In this document: positions 22,691 to 34,598 of the stretch, one piece after another | Layout of the letters: each line of letters opens with the position of its first letter | How positions within the stretch are numbered: position 1 is the first letter of the stretch | Assembly (NCBI GenBank): GCA_030762935.1 | Contig: CM060895.1 | Span: forward strand, 33,470,501-33,534,500 | Source: Hymenopus coronatus | Taxonomy: Eukaryota > Arthropoda > Insecta > Mantodea > Hymenopodidae | DNA length: 64,000 nucleotides | Direction: 5' to 3' | Position numbers and translations under genes: made by a program | Notes under the pieces: model-generated | Databases searched by the model: none | The model's input: only the letters and a program-made list of their open reading frames with translations | What the model was told of the DNA's origin: nothing

Positions 22691-23358
22691 TATCAGTTCA
22701 GCGAATCTGCAGGGTAATGTGTTCTCATGAATTGATGACGCGGGGAGGCTATCGCTTAATTTTGCAGTTATAAGTATTTTCTGCTTTATCGGTATTTTTA
22801 TGCTACTTTTGTTGAAATGATTCATGCAAAACGAGGTTCATGACAAGTAAACGGTTTGGTATATTTTGACATATGAGCAGATATTTCTACCATCTGTGTG
22901 AAAGATAATATGCAATTGGTAATTTTTACAACTGCGCTGGTAGATATGTCCGAGAGAATATAATACAAGGGTTTTCGGGCTGATCTGAGCTCCCTCTAGA
23001 TTAATTTCCGCCTACGATATCTCGCGCAGGATCACGATAAACACAACCTTTGCATTCTGATGCTAATATTAACACATATTGCTCCGCCAGGAAGAGCGAT
23101 GTTGTAGTATCAAAAAAAGTGAAAACAAATGCGGGAAGCGAACATGAATGGGAAATTGCAAATGTATTCCGATATGCGATACAGCCAATAGCAGAGTAAA
23201 TTAATGATAAGAACGCGCTGTTATTGTCGATGGGAAATGTGTTTCCATTGTAATTTCGGCGAGGAAGTTTGTTTAGTTTGGCATTGCTTTTTTCCATACA
23301 AGATACTCCCTGATATTTCAAAAAGATGCATTAATATCTGCTACATTTTTGTATAAAA
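22691..23358. other. No feature recognised
   Basis: Unique-looking DNA. A minus-strand 106-codon open frame (23001-23321) has no recognisable domain. Confidence 0.4.
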
Positions 23359-23470
23359 TCTGATGTGTTACATTCACACACTCTTCACCAAGTTACTTTC
23401 ACAGCATCTCATCCTTCTAACTACTTCATGGTAATCAGAATAAGAAATACTTTATTACTGTAACAAATGT
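23359..23470 (+). mobile_element. HP850 left-end fragment
   Basis: TCTGATGTGTTACATTCACA with ACTACTTCATGGTAATCAGA, then loses similarity. 23471-23559 is unassigned. Confidence 0.7.
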
Positions 23471-23559
23471 CCAGTTTATTCAACCTCAAGAAGCTAGAGA
23501 ACATCAAAGGGAGATTCTTAAAAATTTACCAGAAACCACTATGGCAATAAAATAACGCA

Positions 23560-23815
23560 GGGGCCCTTCTTCATTGAAGACACATTCACACAAAAATGAA
23601 GATCGTGTTAAAACACACAATTTATGTCATATACGTTTTTTTTCCGTGGAATTGACCAGTTCTGAGATATTCCTTGTTATTTGTTTCATATTCAAAATAT
23701 TTCTCACATGGAAAAAAGTAAACTCCTGGCCCTGTATAGAAACGGACTTCAATCTCATGGCTTTTAAAAGATTTCACTATCGTTTTAGGCTAGTATATTC
23801 CCTTATTTTCCTTTT
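23560..23815 (-). mobile_element. HP850 fragment
   Basis: GATCGTGTTAAAACACACAA through TATATTCCCTTATTTTCC. It corresponds to the part before the TCTGATG-side quarter and is cut by the copy beginning at 23816. Confidence 0.75.
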
Positions 23816-24617
23816 ACTTTCTCTATACGCACTATATACATAGTGTATAGAGAAGGTATTGCACTCCATCCAAAAATTCGATACCGAGATTTCACCGGAA
23901 ATATATGTTTTAGGGTCCCCAATATCCAAAAAAAGCATTTTCACAAAATGTCCATGTGTGTGTATGTGTGTGTGTGTGTGTCAGTGTGTCCGTGTGTCTG
24001 TGAACACGATAACTCAAAAACGAAAAGTCGGTAAAATACCAAACTTGGTTTTTAAGTTTAGTATCTTCCAGGGATGCGACACGAAGATTTTGAGAAAAAT
24101 CTTTTGATTTTCTCAAAAATGGCTCTAACGATTTTGATTGAAATTTCGTATATTAAAGATATTTACCTGACAAATAAAAAGCATATCTTGAATTTTCTGG
24201 GAATAGCCTCTGAAGAGTAGCTTATTCTGGATGAATTTTACTGAATTTTGAATAACTGCTAAACCGTAAGAGATGGACGAAAACTTACTACACAAAAAAT
24301 GTAGAGCACGTTAAAACACACAATTTATGTAATATACATTTTTTTTCGTGAGTTCGTCGTTTTTGAGACATTCCTTATTTTGGGTTTCTGCTATGAAAAA
24401 CTTATACTTTTCTCATACAGGAACTTGTCAACTCCTATCCATATAAACAAAGGAACTTCATTGACATAGCAACCAGCTTTTGACTATCACTTTAACCTAT
24501 GGTAGTCCCTTATTTCGCTTCTACTTACAAGGAAGCAAGTAATAAGACTATTTCTGCTCATTTTTTCTGATTAGCGTAAGGTAAATAGAAAAAAAGTTGC
24601 GGAACAGCTAGAGAACG
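23816..24617 (-). mobile_element. HP850 copy, nearly full length
   Basis: Starts ACTTTCTCTATACGCACTAT with a near-perfect hairpin. The C-rich block after GAGAAAAATC is deleted (AAAATC joins TTTTGATTTTCTC). It stops at GAGAACGT, so the last about 25 bp is lost. Confidence 0.88.
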
Positions 24618-25104
24618 TTTTTTCGACAGTGTTTTATTAGTTAAAAGGAAGCGTTAATTAACTAATGTTAAATGCTTAGCGGTAACAGTTTGACTCAGTG
24701 GTTGACCCCTGACCGTCACAATGTCATGATCCTGACAATACGCCAGTTGGACAACAAAAGCAGATTATACAGCGCCGGTTGTGTTAGCTATAATCTAAAA
24801 TGCAAGAACACTCACTCATATGCCCCGCATTATAACAAAAGCATTCTCCGGGCTTCTGTGTTTATAGCAGGTAAGCTTCGCCTTATGCCCCAGCAGCACA
24901 ATGCTCTGCAGGCACAAAAGCAATTAAGGCAGCGTCACTCTTGTTTCTGAGCTTTTTAGCAACTCATAAATCATAAAGCAGTGTTTTAAATGAAGGAAAA
25001 CACTTTCAAGCAGCCCTCATAATAAGTACCTAACACTTAAAATTATTTCACACTTGAGAATTTTTATGAATAACCACGCTTTAGACTGCATTTCTGGTCC
25101 TTTT
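24618..25104. other. No feature recognised
   Basis: No repeat of this window is seen. A stretch near 24685-24735 is faintly tRNA-like but has no acceptable B-box. Confidence 0.4.
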
Positions 25105-25343
25105 TTACATTCTCTACTATTTAGAGTAAGTAGGCATTCTAAAAAGCTTCTAAAAGTATTTTCAGAGTTGTGTATGTGTTCGTGAACAGCTAACTAAAAA
25201 CGAAACCGTCAGATTTAAACGTCAGTTGGTATTTAGGACAAGAATACGATACCAAGAATATCCTTTGAGATGTTCACTTTTCTAAAAATAGATCTAACAA
25301 TTCCAAAGAATAAAGATATTTACATGGAAAATAAAATGTATGC

Positions 25344-26150
25344 AAAATGAAATGGCGTTTTATTAATGGACGCTCTTTAACCGCTATGGTTCTCAGCGTC
25401 CTATTCTATGCTGGCTCGCTTATTTTTGCCCAGAGGCTTCTCTATCAGGCTTGAGGTTCTTTTACGTGTCGTAAATCTACGACACGGGACCCACGGCTTT
25501 ACTTCTCTTCCGAAGGAAACCATACTAAGGATTTTTATACCTGAAAAAATCCATTGTCCTCCGCCGTGTTTGAACCCTCCGCCGTGTTTGAACCGCGGCC
25601 TAGGATATATGAAGTTAGCAAAATCGAAAAATCGCGTGTTATTTATGGACGCTCTTTAACTACTCAGGTTCTCAGCGTCCCATCCTAAATTGGGCGTGAA
25701 AGATCGCTTAATTTTGCTCAGAGGTCTCTCAATCAGGCTTGAGGTTCTTTGTCGCCCTCCTTGGTGTAATGGTTACCATGCTGACTTCATATACCCAAGG
25801 TCGCGGGTAAGGGAAGTAAAGCCGTTGGTCCCGTGTCGTAGATTTACGGCACGTAAAAGAACCTCGAGCCTGATAGAGAGGCCTCTGAGCAAAATTAAGC
25901 AGTCTTTCACGCCCAATATAGAATGGGACGCTGAGAACCACAGCAGTTAAAGAGCGTCCATAAATAACACGAGGTTCTTTTACGTGCCGTAAATTTACGA
26001 TACGGGACCAACGGCTTTACTTCCCTTCCGAAGGAAGCCATGTTAAGGATTTTTACGCCCGACAAAATCCAACGTCCTCCGCCTGGTTTGAACCCGCGAC
26101 CTTGGGTATATGAAGTCTGCATGGTAACCATTGCACCACGTAGGGCGACT
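25344..26150 (-). repeat. SINE-A block with 11-bp target duplication
   Basis: Bounded by AAAATGTATGC at 25333-25343 and 26151-26161. Inside are a minus copy 25344-25617 (with GTTTGAACC duplicated at about 25568-25592) and a second minus copy 25620-26150 that is itself split at 25751-25970 by a plus copy. The outer right edge is the tRNA-like head GTCGCCCTACGTGGTGCAAT on the minus strand. Confidence 0.85.
25751..25970 (+). repeat. SINE-A copy nested in SINE-A, 10-bp target duplication
   Basis: Complete head GTCGCCCTCCTTGGTGTAAT and tail CCATAAATAACAC, flanked by GAGGTTCTTT at 25741-25750 and 25971-25980. An internal deletion runs from CGCGGGT to AAGGGAAGTAAAG, so the B-box and about 60 bp are gone. 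Orientation is opposite to its host. Confidence 0.9.
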
Positions 26151-26276
26151 AAAATGTATGCTTTGAACTTTATGGGAATAAATAGCCTTTGAAACTCTCT
26201 TCATTCGGAAGGAAATGTATAGGTCTTGCATAATTGGTAAACGTTAGGCATTAGATTAAAACATACTTTACAAAAA

Positions 26277-27114
26277 TCTGATGTGTTGCATTCACATGAC
26301 TTTCTCTACTCGGTACTACCACTACTTTATGCTAATCGAGATAAACGTTAGCCTAAAAGGTCTTATTATTTGCTTCCTTCTAAGTGTGTAAGGGAATGCA
26401 CTCATCCAAAGCGATAGTAGAATATTTTAAAAGCTGGTTCCCATCTGGTCGAAGTCAGCATCTTTGCAAAGCCAGAAGTTTACAAACCCTCATATGAGAA
26501 AAGGATTTAAAATTGAAACCATTAACAAGGAATATCTTGGAAATGTTCAACTCCAACAAAAAAAAAAAAAAAAAAAAATACAACAATTGTGTTTTCACGA
26601 CAAATACACTTTTTGTGGAGTGAGTTTTTGTCTATGTCTTACGGTTTACCAGTTATGCAACTTTCAACCAAATTCATCCAGAAAAAAATGCTCTTTGGAG
26701 GATATTCCCAGAAAAATCAATATGTGTATATATTTATTTATTTATATCTTTCATATATGATATTCTAATCAAAATCGTTAGTCATTTTTGAGAAAATAAA
26801 CATTTTCGAAATTTTTTCCATGTAAAGGATAGTTTGAGGTGGTGGGATTTCCTAAAATATTCGTGTCGCATCCTTGGAAGACACTAAACTTAAATACCAA
26901 GTTAAGTGCTTTACCGACTTTTCATTTTTGAGTTATCGTGTTCACAGTCACACGGACATGCGGACTTACGGACACTAACACGCACCTTTTTCAAAAAATT
27001 ATATTTTTTTTCGATAAAGGGGACCATAAAATGTGTATTTTTGTGTAAATTTTGTGTGGAGTGTGGAGTGCAATAGCTTCTCTACCTCTGTACCGTATAG
27101 TACCTAGAGAAAAT
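26277..27114 (+). mobile_element. HP850 copy, full length
   Basis: Starts TCTGATGTGTTGCATTCACA and ends TACCTAGAGAAAAT, flanked by AAAAA on both sides. A 19-A run lies at about 26560-26578. The terminal hairpin is eroded. 838 bp. Confidence 0.88.
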
Positions 27115-27410
27115 AAAAACGAACCGTCATATTTAGAGTTCAGTTGGTATTTAAGTCAATGATTAAGTCAAAATACAATACCAAATTTCCTTTTGCATTG
27201 ATTATTTTTTGAGACTTTCAATTTTCTCAAAATGTATCTAAAAATTTTTGTTAAAATATCAAAGAATAAATATATTTACATGGAAAATAAAATGTATACT
27301 TTGAATTTTCTGTGAGTAGCCTGTGAAGTTCGCTTCATTTGAAAGGAAATGTAATATATCTTGCATAATTCGTAAACATTAAGCAATAGAGTAAAATACA
27401 CTTTAAAAAT
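27115..27410 (-). mobile_element. HP850 subfamily fragment
   Basis: AACGAACCGTCATATTTAG to AAAATACACTTTAAAAATG. It is closer to 25195-26272 than to other copies (shared TTCAGTTGGTATTTA, AAAGAATAAATATATTTACA and GGAAATGTAATATATC-type stretches). Confidence 0.75.
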
Positions 27411-27639
27411 GTTATATCTCTTTAAAGCACACGGCGTATTTCAAATATTATTTGCTGCTTCATTCATTTCCAAGATATCCGTCATTAATACTTCAAAACG
27501 TGTCGTTCTTTTCGAGTTCTTTTGATTTTGAATAATGTTTCTCAATGTTACATAGAAAGATTTTCTTAAACATTTGCCAAATACTATTAGGTTACTAGTG
27601 CAGCAAAATGTGTAATGTAGCTATTTCTTGGAACATTTA

Positions 27640-27750
27640 TTTGACTAAAATAAAGAGGATAAGAAAATAAGCCTTCTTAACAGTATTAGTATAACAAATA
27701 ACTATTATGGCTAAAGAAAGTAATTTGAATGCAATATCTGTATTGGGGTT
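27640..27750 (-). mobile_element. HP850 TCTGATG-side scrap
   Basis: GATAAGAAAATAAGCCTTCTTAACAG-type sequence ending AAAGAAAGTAATTTGAATGC. It immediately precedes the copy at 27759. Nothing is recognised in 27411-27639. Confidence 0.55.
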
Positions 27751-27758
27751 TCATTTTT

Positions 27759-28153
27759 ACCTTCTCTATCACATATGTACAAAGTACATAGTAGATAGAG
27801 AAGGTGTTGTATTCCACTCAAAACTTCTGTACCGAAATTCTACCGGAAATGCATGTTTTGAGAACTGATTTTAAAAAATAGCATTTTTAGAAAAAGGTGT
27901 CCGTTTATGAGTCTGTTTGTGAGTGTCTGTCAACACAATAAATTGGTGGAAAATTTTCGAAATATTCAATTTTTTAAAAAGTGCCTCTAAAGATTTTGAT
28001 TGAAATTCCATTATATTAAATATGTTTACATGGCAAATAAAATATATTTTCTGAAGCCTCTGAAGTCCCCTTCATTCTGAATAATATTTGGATAGCTGAT
28101 AAATTGTAAAAATAAACTACACAAAAGATCTCATAATACATTCAGCTTTATCA

Positions 28154-28229
<76 letters not shown>

Positions 28230-28627
28230 TATTATTATTATTATTATTTATTATTATTATTATTATTTATTATTATTTATTATTATTTAGATATGAAGAT
28301 ATTTCCTGTTACCTATTGATTTCAATATTAAAGTAATTAAATATTTTCTTAAACGGAAGCCCTCATCCGTTTCATTTCTCTTTTGTTTTACTCCTGGCCA
28401 CGGAAAGAGAACCAAATATGAATTGTTTGACATAACGACCGAAATTTTAAAAGGTTTGTCTATTGGCTTAGCCCAGTGTATTCCCTTACTTTCCTTCTGC
28501 TTATAAGAATAAGAGTAAGAAATGTAATAAAACCATTTCTACTAATGTTTATGTAGATAGAAGAGTAATGGTTTGTAAGAACAGTTTATTTGCGGAACAG
28601 CTAGGGAAAGTCATGGAACGCATTAGA
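27759..28627 (-). mobile_element. HP850 copy containing a TTA microsatellite
   Basis: Both ends are present (ACCTTCTCTATCACATATGT and ACGCATTAGA). It has lost the GT tract region between AACACAATAAATTGG and the AAAATTTTCG block, and gained the TTA tract at 28155-28288. It is inserted in the next minus copy at GCATTTTTAGAAAAAG. Confidence 0.85.
28155..28288. repeat. (TTA)n microsatellite with TTTA interruptions
   Basis: About 134 bp of ATT/TTA units interrupted by TTTA towards the right. It lies where the TTTTTTCGTGGAGTTGACC segment of HP850 is expected. Confidence 0.95.
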
Positions 28628-29347
28628 TTTTTAGAAAAAGCTCTGTGTGTGTATTGTGTGTTTGTGTGTGTATGGACATCATATTTCAAAAACGAAAAGA
28701 ATATGAAATAATAAATTTGGTATTTAAGTTTAATACGTCTCAAGGATGCGGCACGAATTTTTTTAAAAAATTACCACATTCTTTTACATGGGACATTTTT
28801 CGAAAGTTTGTTTTTTCCCAAAGTAACCCTAACGGTTACTTTGAATATGTGTTAAAATAACACATACTCAAAATATTTACGTCACAAATGAAAATGTATA
28901 ACTTGAATAGCCTCTGATGGCCTCCTCATTCTGGATGCATTTTGGAAAACCGTAAGAAATAGACAAAATCTTATTACATAAAAAATTTATATCGTCAAAA
29001 CACACAATTTATGTAATATTTTTTAAAAAACGAACCATTTCCGTGATATTCCTTGTTGTTTCAATTTTAAACTATTTAGAATTTTCTCAAAGAGCAGGTC
29101 ATCTTTGTTTCATCTCTCTTTTACTTTACTTCTGTTTGTGCAAAGCGATCCAAATAGTGGACGGTTTTTAAAATATTTGACTATCAAGTTAGACTAGTGT
29201 AGTCCCATATTTACATTCTACTTAGAAGGAATTAATACAACCATTTCTGCTAATGTTAGTCCCAATTATCATGATATACATAGAGAGAGGAATAATCTTT
29301 TGTAACAACAGATTGTAGAGTAAGTCATGTGAATGGAACACATGACA
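28628..29347 (-). mobile_element. HP850 copy, hairpin end replaced by a nested copy
   Basis: Begins TTTTTAGAAAAAGCTCTGTG at the site where nested copies usually enter, and ends GTGAATGGAACACATGACA at about 29347. All middle blocks are recognisable though diverged. Confidence 0.8.
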
Positions 29348-29789
29348 GTTTGTTTCTAAATCAGCCGTTAAGCAATTCTCTATTTTATTTCACCTTACGT
29401 GATATCGATTCCTCCGCCAGACACTTTAGAGATGCACATAAAGTTGAAAATCGCAGGACGATAAATCGTAAATGTAGAATGTGTGTTGCAGTTGTTGCCA
29501 CTTAGATCTTTTATGATCACTTTAACGTTCCTGAAGTGAACGAGGGCGAACATTACTGCTAAGAAGTATCAAAGTGTTAGTGAATCGTCTCACCAGCAGT
29601 AAATGTTTCCTCAGCATGTGGCAATAACAGTGCTCTAGCTTTCACCAAAATGAAACACTTTGTGCTTCTAGCATCTCAAACTGTATTCTATGATTATACA
29701 CACATATGAAGGTATACGAATAAATACACTTGTACATATGCCACAGTTTTTGTTTAAACTATAAATGAAAGTTTTTGAAATAAAACAAT
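29348..29789. other. No feature recognised
   Basis: Unique-looking DNA. No similarity seen. Confidence 0.4.
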
Positions 29790-30004
29790 TGATATATTCC
29801 ATTAAAATAACCTTCTCTATCTATTCAATATATAAACTATTCTTACAAAATATAAACCTTTCATCTAAATCAAACTGCTCAATATACTGATCTTATTACT
29901 TGCTTCCTTGTAATTAGAAGGGAAACAAAGGGACACACTAGGCTGAAGCGAGAGTCAAATCTTTTAAAAGCTAGTCGCTGTGTGAAACGGTTTAGATTCT
30001 TTTG
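29790..30004 (+). mobile_element. HP850 left-end fragment
   Basis: TTGATATATTCCATTAAAAT to CGCTGTGTGAAACGG. It is cut near 30005, where SINE-C-like sequence follows. Confidence 0.7.
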
Positions 30005-30026
30005 GTATTGAATTCATTGTTTTTTT

Positions 30027-30112
30027 ACACAAGCCGTGTGTAGGACAGGAGTTGGATAGGTAGAGTCAGACCGAAAAATTCAGTGCCATAGTTTCGTGCT
30101 GTATGACTGTCT
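30027..30112 (-). repeat. SINE-C fragment
   Basis: GTAGGACAGGAGTTGGATAG then AGAGTCAGACCGAAAAATTC. This is the reverse complement of the tail following the tRNA-like head at 53.58 kb. Confidence 0.65.
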
Positions 30113-30439
30113 AACTCGGACTTCGTTGTAACAAAAGAAACTCATGATATAATAACAATAAAAGCTGTAGAACATTTTTGAGCCTTAAAAGATAATTAGC
30201 AAATTAAGTATCGGTGAATAAAATAATATAACGGCAGCATTCAACCAATTAAGTGCATTCAAAACCAGTTGTATTAATTATGACTTGCTTCTTTGCTACA
30301 AAGAACTTTGTGCCATTCTTGAATAGCTAAGCAATTGTGGTTATAGTAACACATATGTAATAACGTCACTTTTGGCACTGAAGGCTAAAGGTGAGTCTTA
30401 TCACGTTCTCTATGAAAAGTCCCTTCAATGTCTTTAGCT
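30113..30439. other. No feature recognised
   Basis: AT-rich, no match to the repeats listed. Confidence 0.4.
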
Positions 30440-30775
30440 AGCGATAACCTCAGAAGTCCTCTTCATTCTGGATGATTTTTGCAGAACTGGTAGACCGTAA
30501 CAGATAAAAAAGTGTCTCCTTGAAACACAAAATTTATGTCATAAGGTTTTTTTATAGAGCTAACCATTTCAGAGATATTCCCTGTTATTGGCCTCAATTT
30601 TACAGTAGATACTTATACTTTACTTATTTTCGCCCTGGACATGTAAAGAGAAAGGAATTTTAAAACTTTCATATGGCAACCACTTCTTAAAAATGTTAAT
30701 ATCATTTCAGTCTTGTGCAATCCCTTATCACCGTTGTGTATTTTTCTCGATTAACATGAAATATACAAAGTGTTA
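30440..30775 (-). mobile_element. HP850 fragment
   Basis: CCTCAGAAGTCCTCTTCATT through TTTTTCTCGATTAACATGAA. Both ends are missing. Confidence 0.75.
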
Positions 30776-31098
30776 AGAGTATGAGTGTGCTGATTTTGTA
30801 TGTTGGGGAATCTTAAATATGACGAATAATAAAGTCTAATAACAATTCCATCTCACTTGAAAAGTAGCACAGATAATTGAACATTATTCAGTGTATTATT
30901 GCACAGTCAGGCAAAAAGTATGACTTACATAAGAGCCAAATGTATTCTTTTGGTTTGTGCTTGAAACCCGGTTAGCTATGTACCTGTGTGCTTATTATAA
31001 GCTACTGCCACTAACGAGTGGTGGGACATTCCTGACCTTCCGCTCTACACACAACGCCCAATGTGGCGTAGTTGCCAAGCGCGCGATTACAACTTTTT
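30776..31098. other. No feature recognised
   Basis: No family motif until the T-run in which the copy at 31099 sits. Confidence 0.4.
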
Positions 31099-31928
31099 AC
31101 TTTCTCTACACGTACTATGTACATAGTGCATAGAGAAGGTTTTGTATTCCACCCAAAAATTCGATACCGTGATTTCACCGGAAATACATGTTTTGGGTCC
31201 CCCTGAATCCAAAATAAAAAGCATTTCTGGAAAAAGGTCCGTGTGTGTGTGCCTGAGTGTCTGTGGACAGCACAGCTCAAAAACGAAAAGACCGTTAAAT
31301 ACCAAACTTGGCATTTAAGTTTGGTATCTTCCAAGGATGCGATACGAAGATTTGCAAGAAAATTCCCCCACCCCCAAATACCCTTTATAAGGAACTTTTT
31401 TCGAAATTTTTTATTTTCTCAAAAATGTCTGTAACGATTTTGATTAAAATATCGTATATTAAATATATTTACCTGACAAATAATATGTATATCTTGAATT
31501 TTCTGGGAATATCCTCTGAAGACTACTTTGTTCTGGAGGAATTTTGCATAACTGCTACACCGTAAGAAATATAGAGCACATTAAAACACACAATTTATGT
31601 TATATGATTTTTTTTCGAGGAGTTGATCGTTTTTGAGATATTCCTTGTTTTTAGTTTCAGCTTTGAAAAATGTATACTTTTCTCATACAGGAATTTGTCA
31701 ATTCGTATCCATACAAACAAAGGAACTTCAGTCACCTAGTAACCAGCTTTTGACTTCACTTTAACCTATGATACTCCCATATTTCGCTTCTAGTTACAAG
31801 GAAGCAAGTAATAAGACTATTTCTGCTAATTTTTTCTCGATTAGCTTGAAATAAATAGAAGAATAAGCTTATTAAAAATCATTTGTTACACGGGAGTAGA
31901 GAAAGTCATGTGAATGGAACACATCAGA
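31099..31928 (-). mobile_element. HP850 copy, full length
   Basis: 830 bp from ACTTTCTCTACACGTACTAT to CACATCAGA, flanked by CTTTTT and TTTTTA. The hairpin is well preserved with core ACTATGTACATAGT. One of the cleanest copies. Confidence 0.93.
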
Positions 31929-33086
31929 TTTTTATCCAATAGACATGCTGGGATACAATTCTTTAGTATTATTTTGTGGCTAAATAACTCATTTTAGCAA
32001 CAATTGCTAAAAACACACAAATAACTCATCTTTTATATCTCTCCCTCGTTACTCTAATTGCAAAAGTAGACAATATTAGTGGTGATATATTTGTAGTTAG
32101 ACATTTGACCAATTTTATTTTTTATTTATACAACCAGGCTCTTTAAAGGAGAAATGTTTGTTGCAAATTTGAGAAGAAAAGCATGAAAACGCAACACATC
32201 TAACTGAAATATGCAGAGCCTGTGTGGACGCAGCGGTTGTGCGGTAGGAATTGGTTGATCACATCTGTAGGTTCACAAGTTTAGAATTGCTCCCATTTAG
32301 CGATTTACGTGACAATACAATTAAAACACATGAGGAGATTTCTTTTGTATAGTGATATAAACTATCGTTGAATCTCTGTACAGGTTATTAGCGTTACGCG
32401 AAACAAAGCAAACTTTCTGCAAAAAGCTGCAGCAGCGGAGAAGTGAGAAGGGGGAGTCCGCAGCGATAGCGGTCCCCTTCAGGCTGCAGTTTATTTTTTG
32501 GTTTTATTTTGTTCCTGTAATCATCGATTTCATACAAAAAAAAAAAAAAAAACCTGCTCTTAGCTTGCAAAGCAGGTCGTTATAAAAGAACAAATGGGTT
32601 GGGAAAAGCGAGTAACAAACAGAGTTCCATAATGGCGGCAGTATTAATAACCCGACATGACCGACTGAATGCGGTGCCTTCCCAAACTCTCTTAATTTCG
32701 CCTACGGATTAAATAAGCACTGCGAAACCGTAACGCGTTTTTGTTTCAGGGACGATGCCATATTATCCACTGCATGCTGCTTGTTTCGCAATTATTACAT
32801 ACATTCAGCGATTCAGAAATTTCATTAACAGGAAACAGAAAAACAACCGTGGAACGGAGCGCTAATAAAGCAAAATGAAACGAAAACATGAGGAGAATGT
32901 TAGATTTGAGTAACTAAAAGGAAGAGAAACTTTTTCAGGCATCATTCAACGGAATAAACAGTGAAGGGTATTTGAGGACAATAGGATTTTTGTTACAACT
33001 TTTACGTGAGCGTTGCCTTCAATTTTATTACGGAGATTAGTATTTGAGATAGGAAAGGTTTGATAGAAGGATCAGGGTTGAAAAAA
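31929..33086. other. Low-repeat stretch, no gene recognised
   Basis: More than 1.1 kb with no HP850, SINE or protein similarity. Contains a GC-rich hairpin (32427-32489) and an A-run at 32537-32553. It could be non-coding single-copy DNA. Confidence 0.4.
32427..32489. other. GC-rich compound inverted repeat
   Basis: The outer arms CTGCAGC (32427-32433) and GCTGCAG (32483-32489) enclose GGGGA-gt-CCGC, a 7-nt loop and GCGG-TCCCC (32451-32477). The flanks are AT-rich, so the arms stand out. Function unknown. Confidence 0.6.
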
Positions 33087-33823
33087 TCTAATGCTTTCCA
33101 TTCACATAACTTTCTCTAGCTGTCCTACAAACAACGTTTCCTTACAAAAGATCATAATTTCATCTACTTCATGTTAATCGAGATAAACGTCAGAAAAAAC
33201 TCATTACTTGCTTCCTAGGAAGTAGAAGGGCATTCCCGAGATAAAAGAGATGAAAGGAATGTTGACTTACCACTGGAGACATGTTTAAGTAGTTTGAAAC
33301 AAATAGCAAGTTATCTCGGAATGGTTAACTCTACAAAAAGAGTGTAGATATACGAAGTAAACTGTGGGTTTAACAGAGGTACATTTTTTGTGCAGTAATT
33401 TTTTGAATATCTCTTACGGTTTACCAGATAGACAAAAGTCATCCTGAAAGAAGAGGTCTTCAGAGCTATTCCCAGAAGCTTCAAGATATACATTTCGTTT
33501 ATCATGAAAATATCTTAAACATGCGGTATTTTAATCAAAATTGTTAGCGCCATTTTTGATACAATCAACATTTTAGAAACTTATTTTATGTATAGTTAAG
33601 TTTGACGTGAGAGGAATTTTCCGAAAATCATTGTGTCGCATTCTTAGAAGATACTAAACTAGATGCTAAGTTTAGTATTTAACCGACTTTTTGTTTTTGA
33701 ATGATGCTGTCCAGACACACACAGTCAGACTTTTTTCTAAATATTTTTATTTATTTTTTTTTGATTCAGGGTAACCTAAATCATGTATTTCCGGTGTAAT
33801 CTTGGTATAGAAGTTTTGGATGG
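33087..33823 (+). mobile_element. HP850 copy lacking the hairpin end
   Basis: Starts TCTAATGCTTTCCATTCACA after AAAAAA and is intact to TAATCTTGGTATAGAAGTTTTGG, then stops before the hairpin. Confidence 0.85.
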
Positions 33824-34598
33824 GTCGTTAGATGAATGCGATTAGGAGGGCAGACTTCGTGTGTTAAAGGAAAAGTGGAAGGAATCATTTAAATTCCAGT
33901 ATAAAGAATATGAAGCAAGTATTTCATACATATATTCTAAAGAGCAAATAATTATATTGAAAATAATAATAATAATAATAATAATACGGAAAGTAAGGGT
34001 GAAATAAGAATTACAAACTTTACAGAGTTATCAAATAACATGTCTTTGTATTGAAACTTTTATTTTATTTTCAACTTCTTCTCCCCATAAGAGCATTCGT
34101 CCGAAATTAAGTGCTTGCCGAACCGACTACCGATATCGCCTTTTAGTAGGTACCGATATGCGATTCTAATTGTTCGTCGACATCTCCAGTGTATTGCGCG
34201 CACACTTTTCGCGCATGTAATCACACTCTGCTGACTGAAAAAAAGAAGAAGAAGAAGAAGAAATGACTCGTGACTAGAACTATCTCTTTCGTGGAGGAAT
34301 GTACTACATGCGCTGTCCCAGCCCTCTCGTTCCCGTAGCAGTGTACATGGACAAATAGTAACTTATATGTTATTGTTCTTTTTCGATAATTATTTTAATG
34401 CTTGTTAACTTAAGTTGGTATGACTATTGGTTTGTAATAGACGCTTTCCTTAAATTATAATGTTAACGTAATTAATATTAAATTATAAGAGTATTTGGAT
34501 TCATTTGAGTATTTGAATTCATTAATATTGTGAATGATTTGATCTGGAAGTTTCAATCTATGGAGTAACATTTGTAAAACTAATTAACGAATAAAATA
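33824..34598. other. No gene recognised; two microsatellites
   Basis: Holds (AAT)n at 33961-33985 and (GAA)n at about 34244-34261. The rest is unassigned. Confidence 0.5.

Larger units (their letters stand above)
25105..26272 (-). mobile_element. HP850 subfamily copy hosting a SINE nest
   Basis: Left piece 25105-25343 (GTGTATGTGTTCGTGAACAG, AAACCGTCAGATTTAAACG, ATAAAATGTATGC) and right piece 26151-26272 (AAAATGTATGCTTTGAAC, CATTCGGAAGGAAATGTA). The two pieces join in register once the SINE block is removed. They share private variants with 27115-27410. Confidence 0.8.

Noticed and set aside
25751..25840. Genuine tRNA gene
   Set aside because: The A-box-like head continues into a SINE body, the B-box is deleted and the copy has a target duplication; other heads (3740, 51089) likewise continue into SINE bodies.
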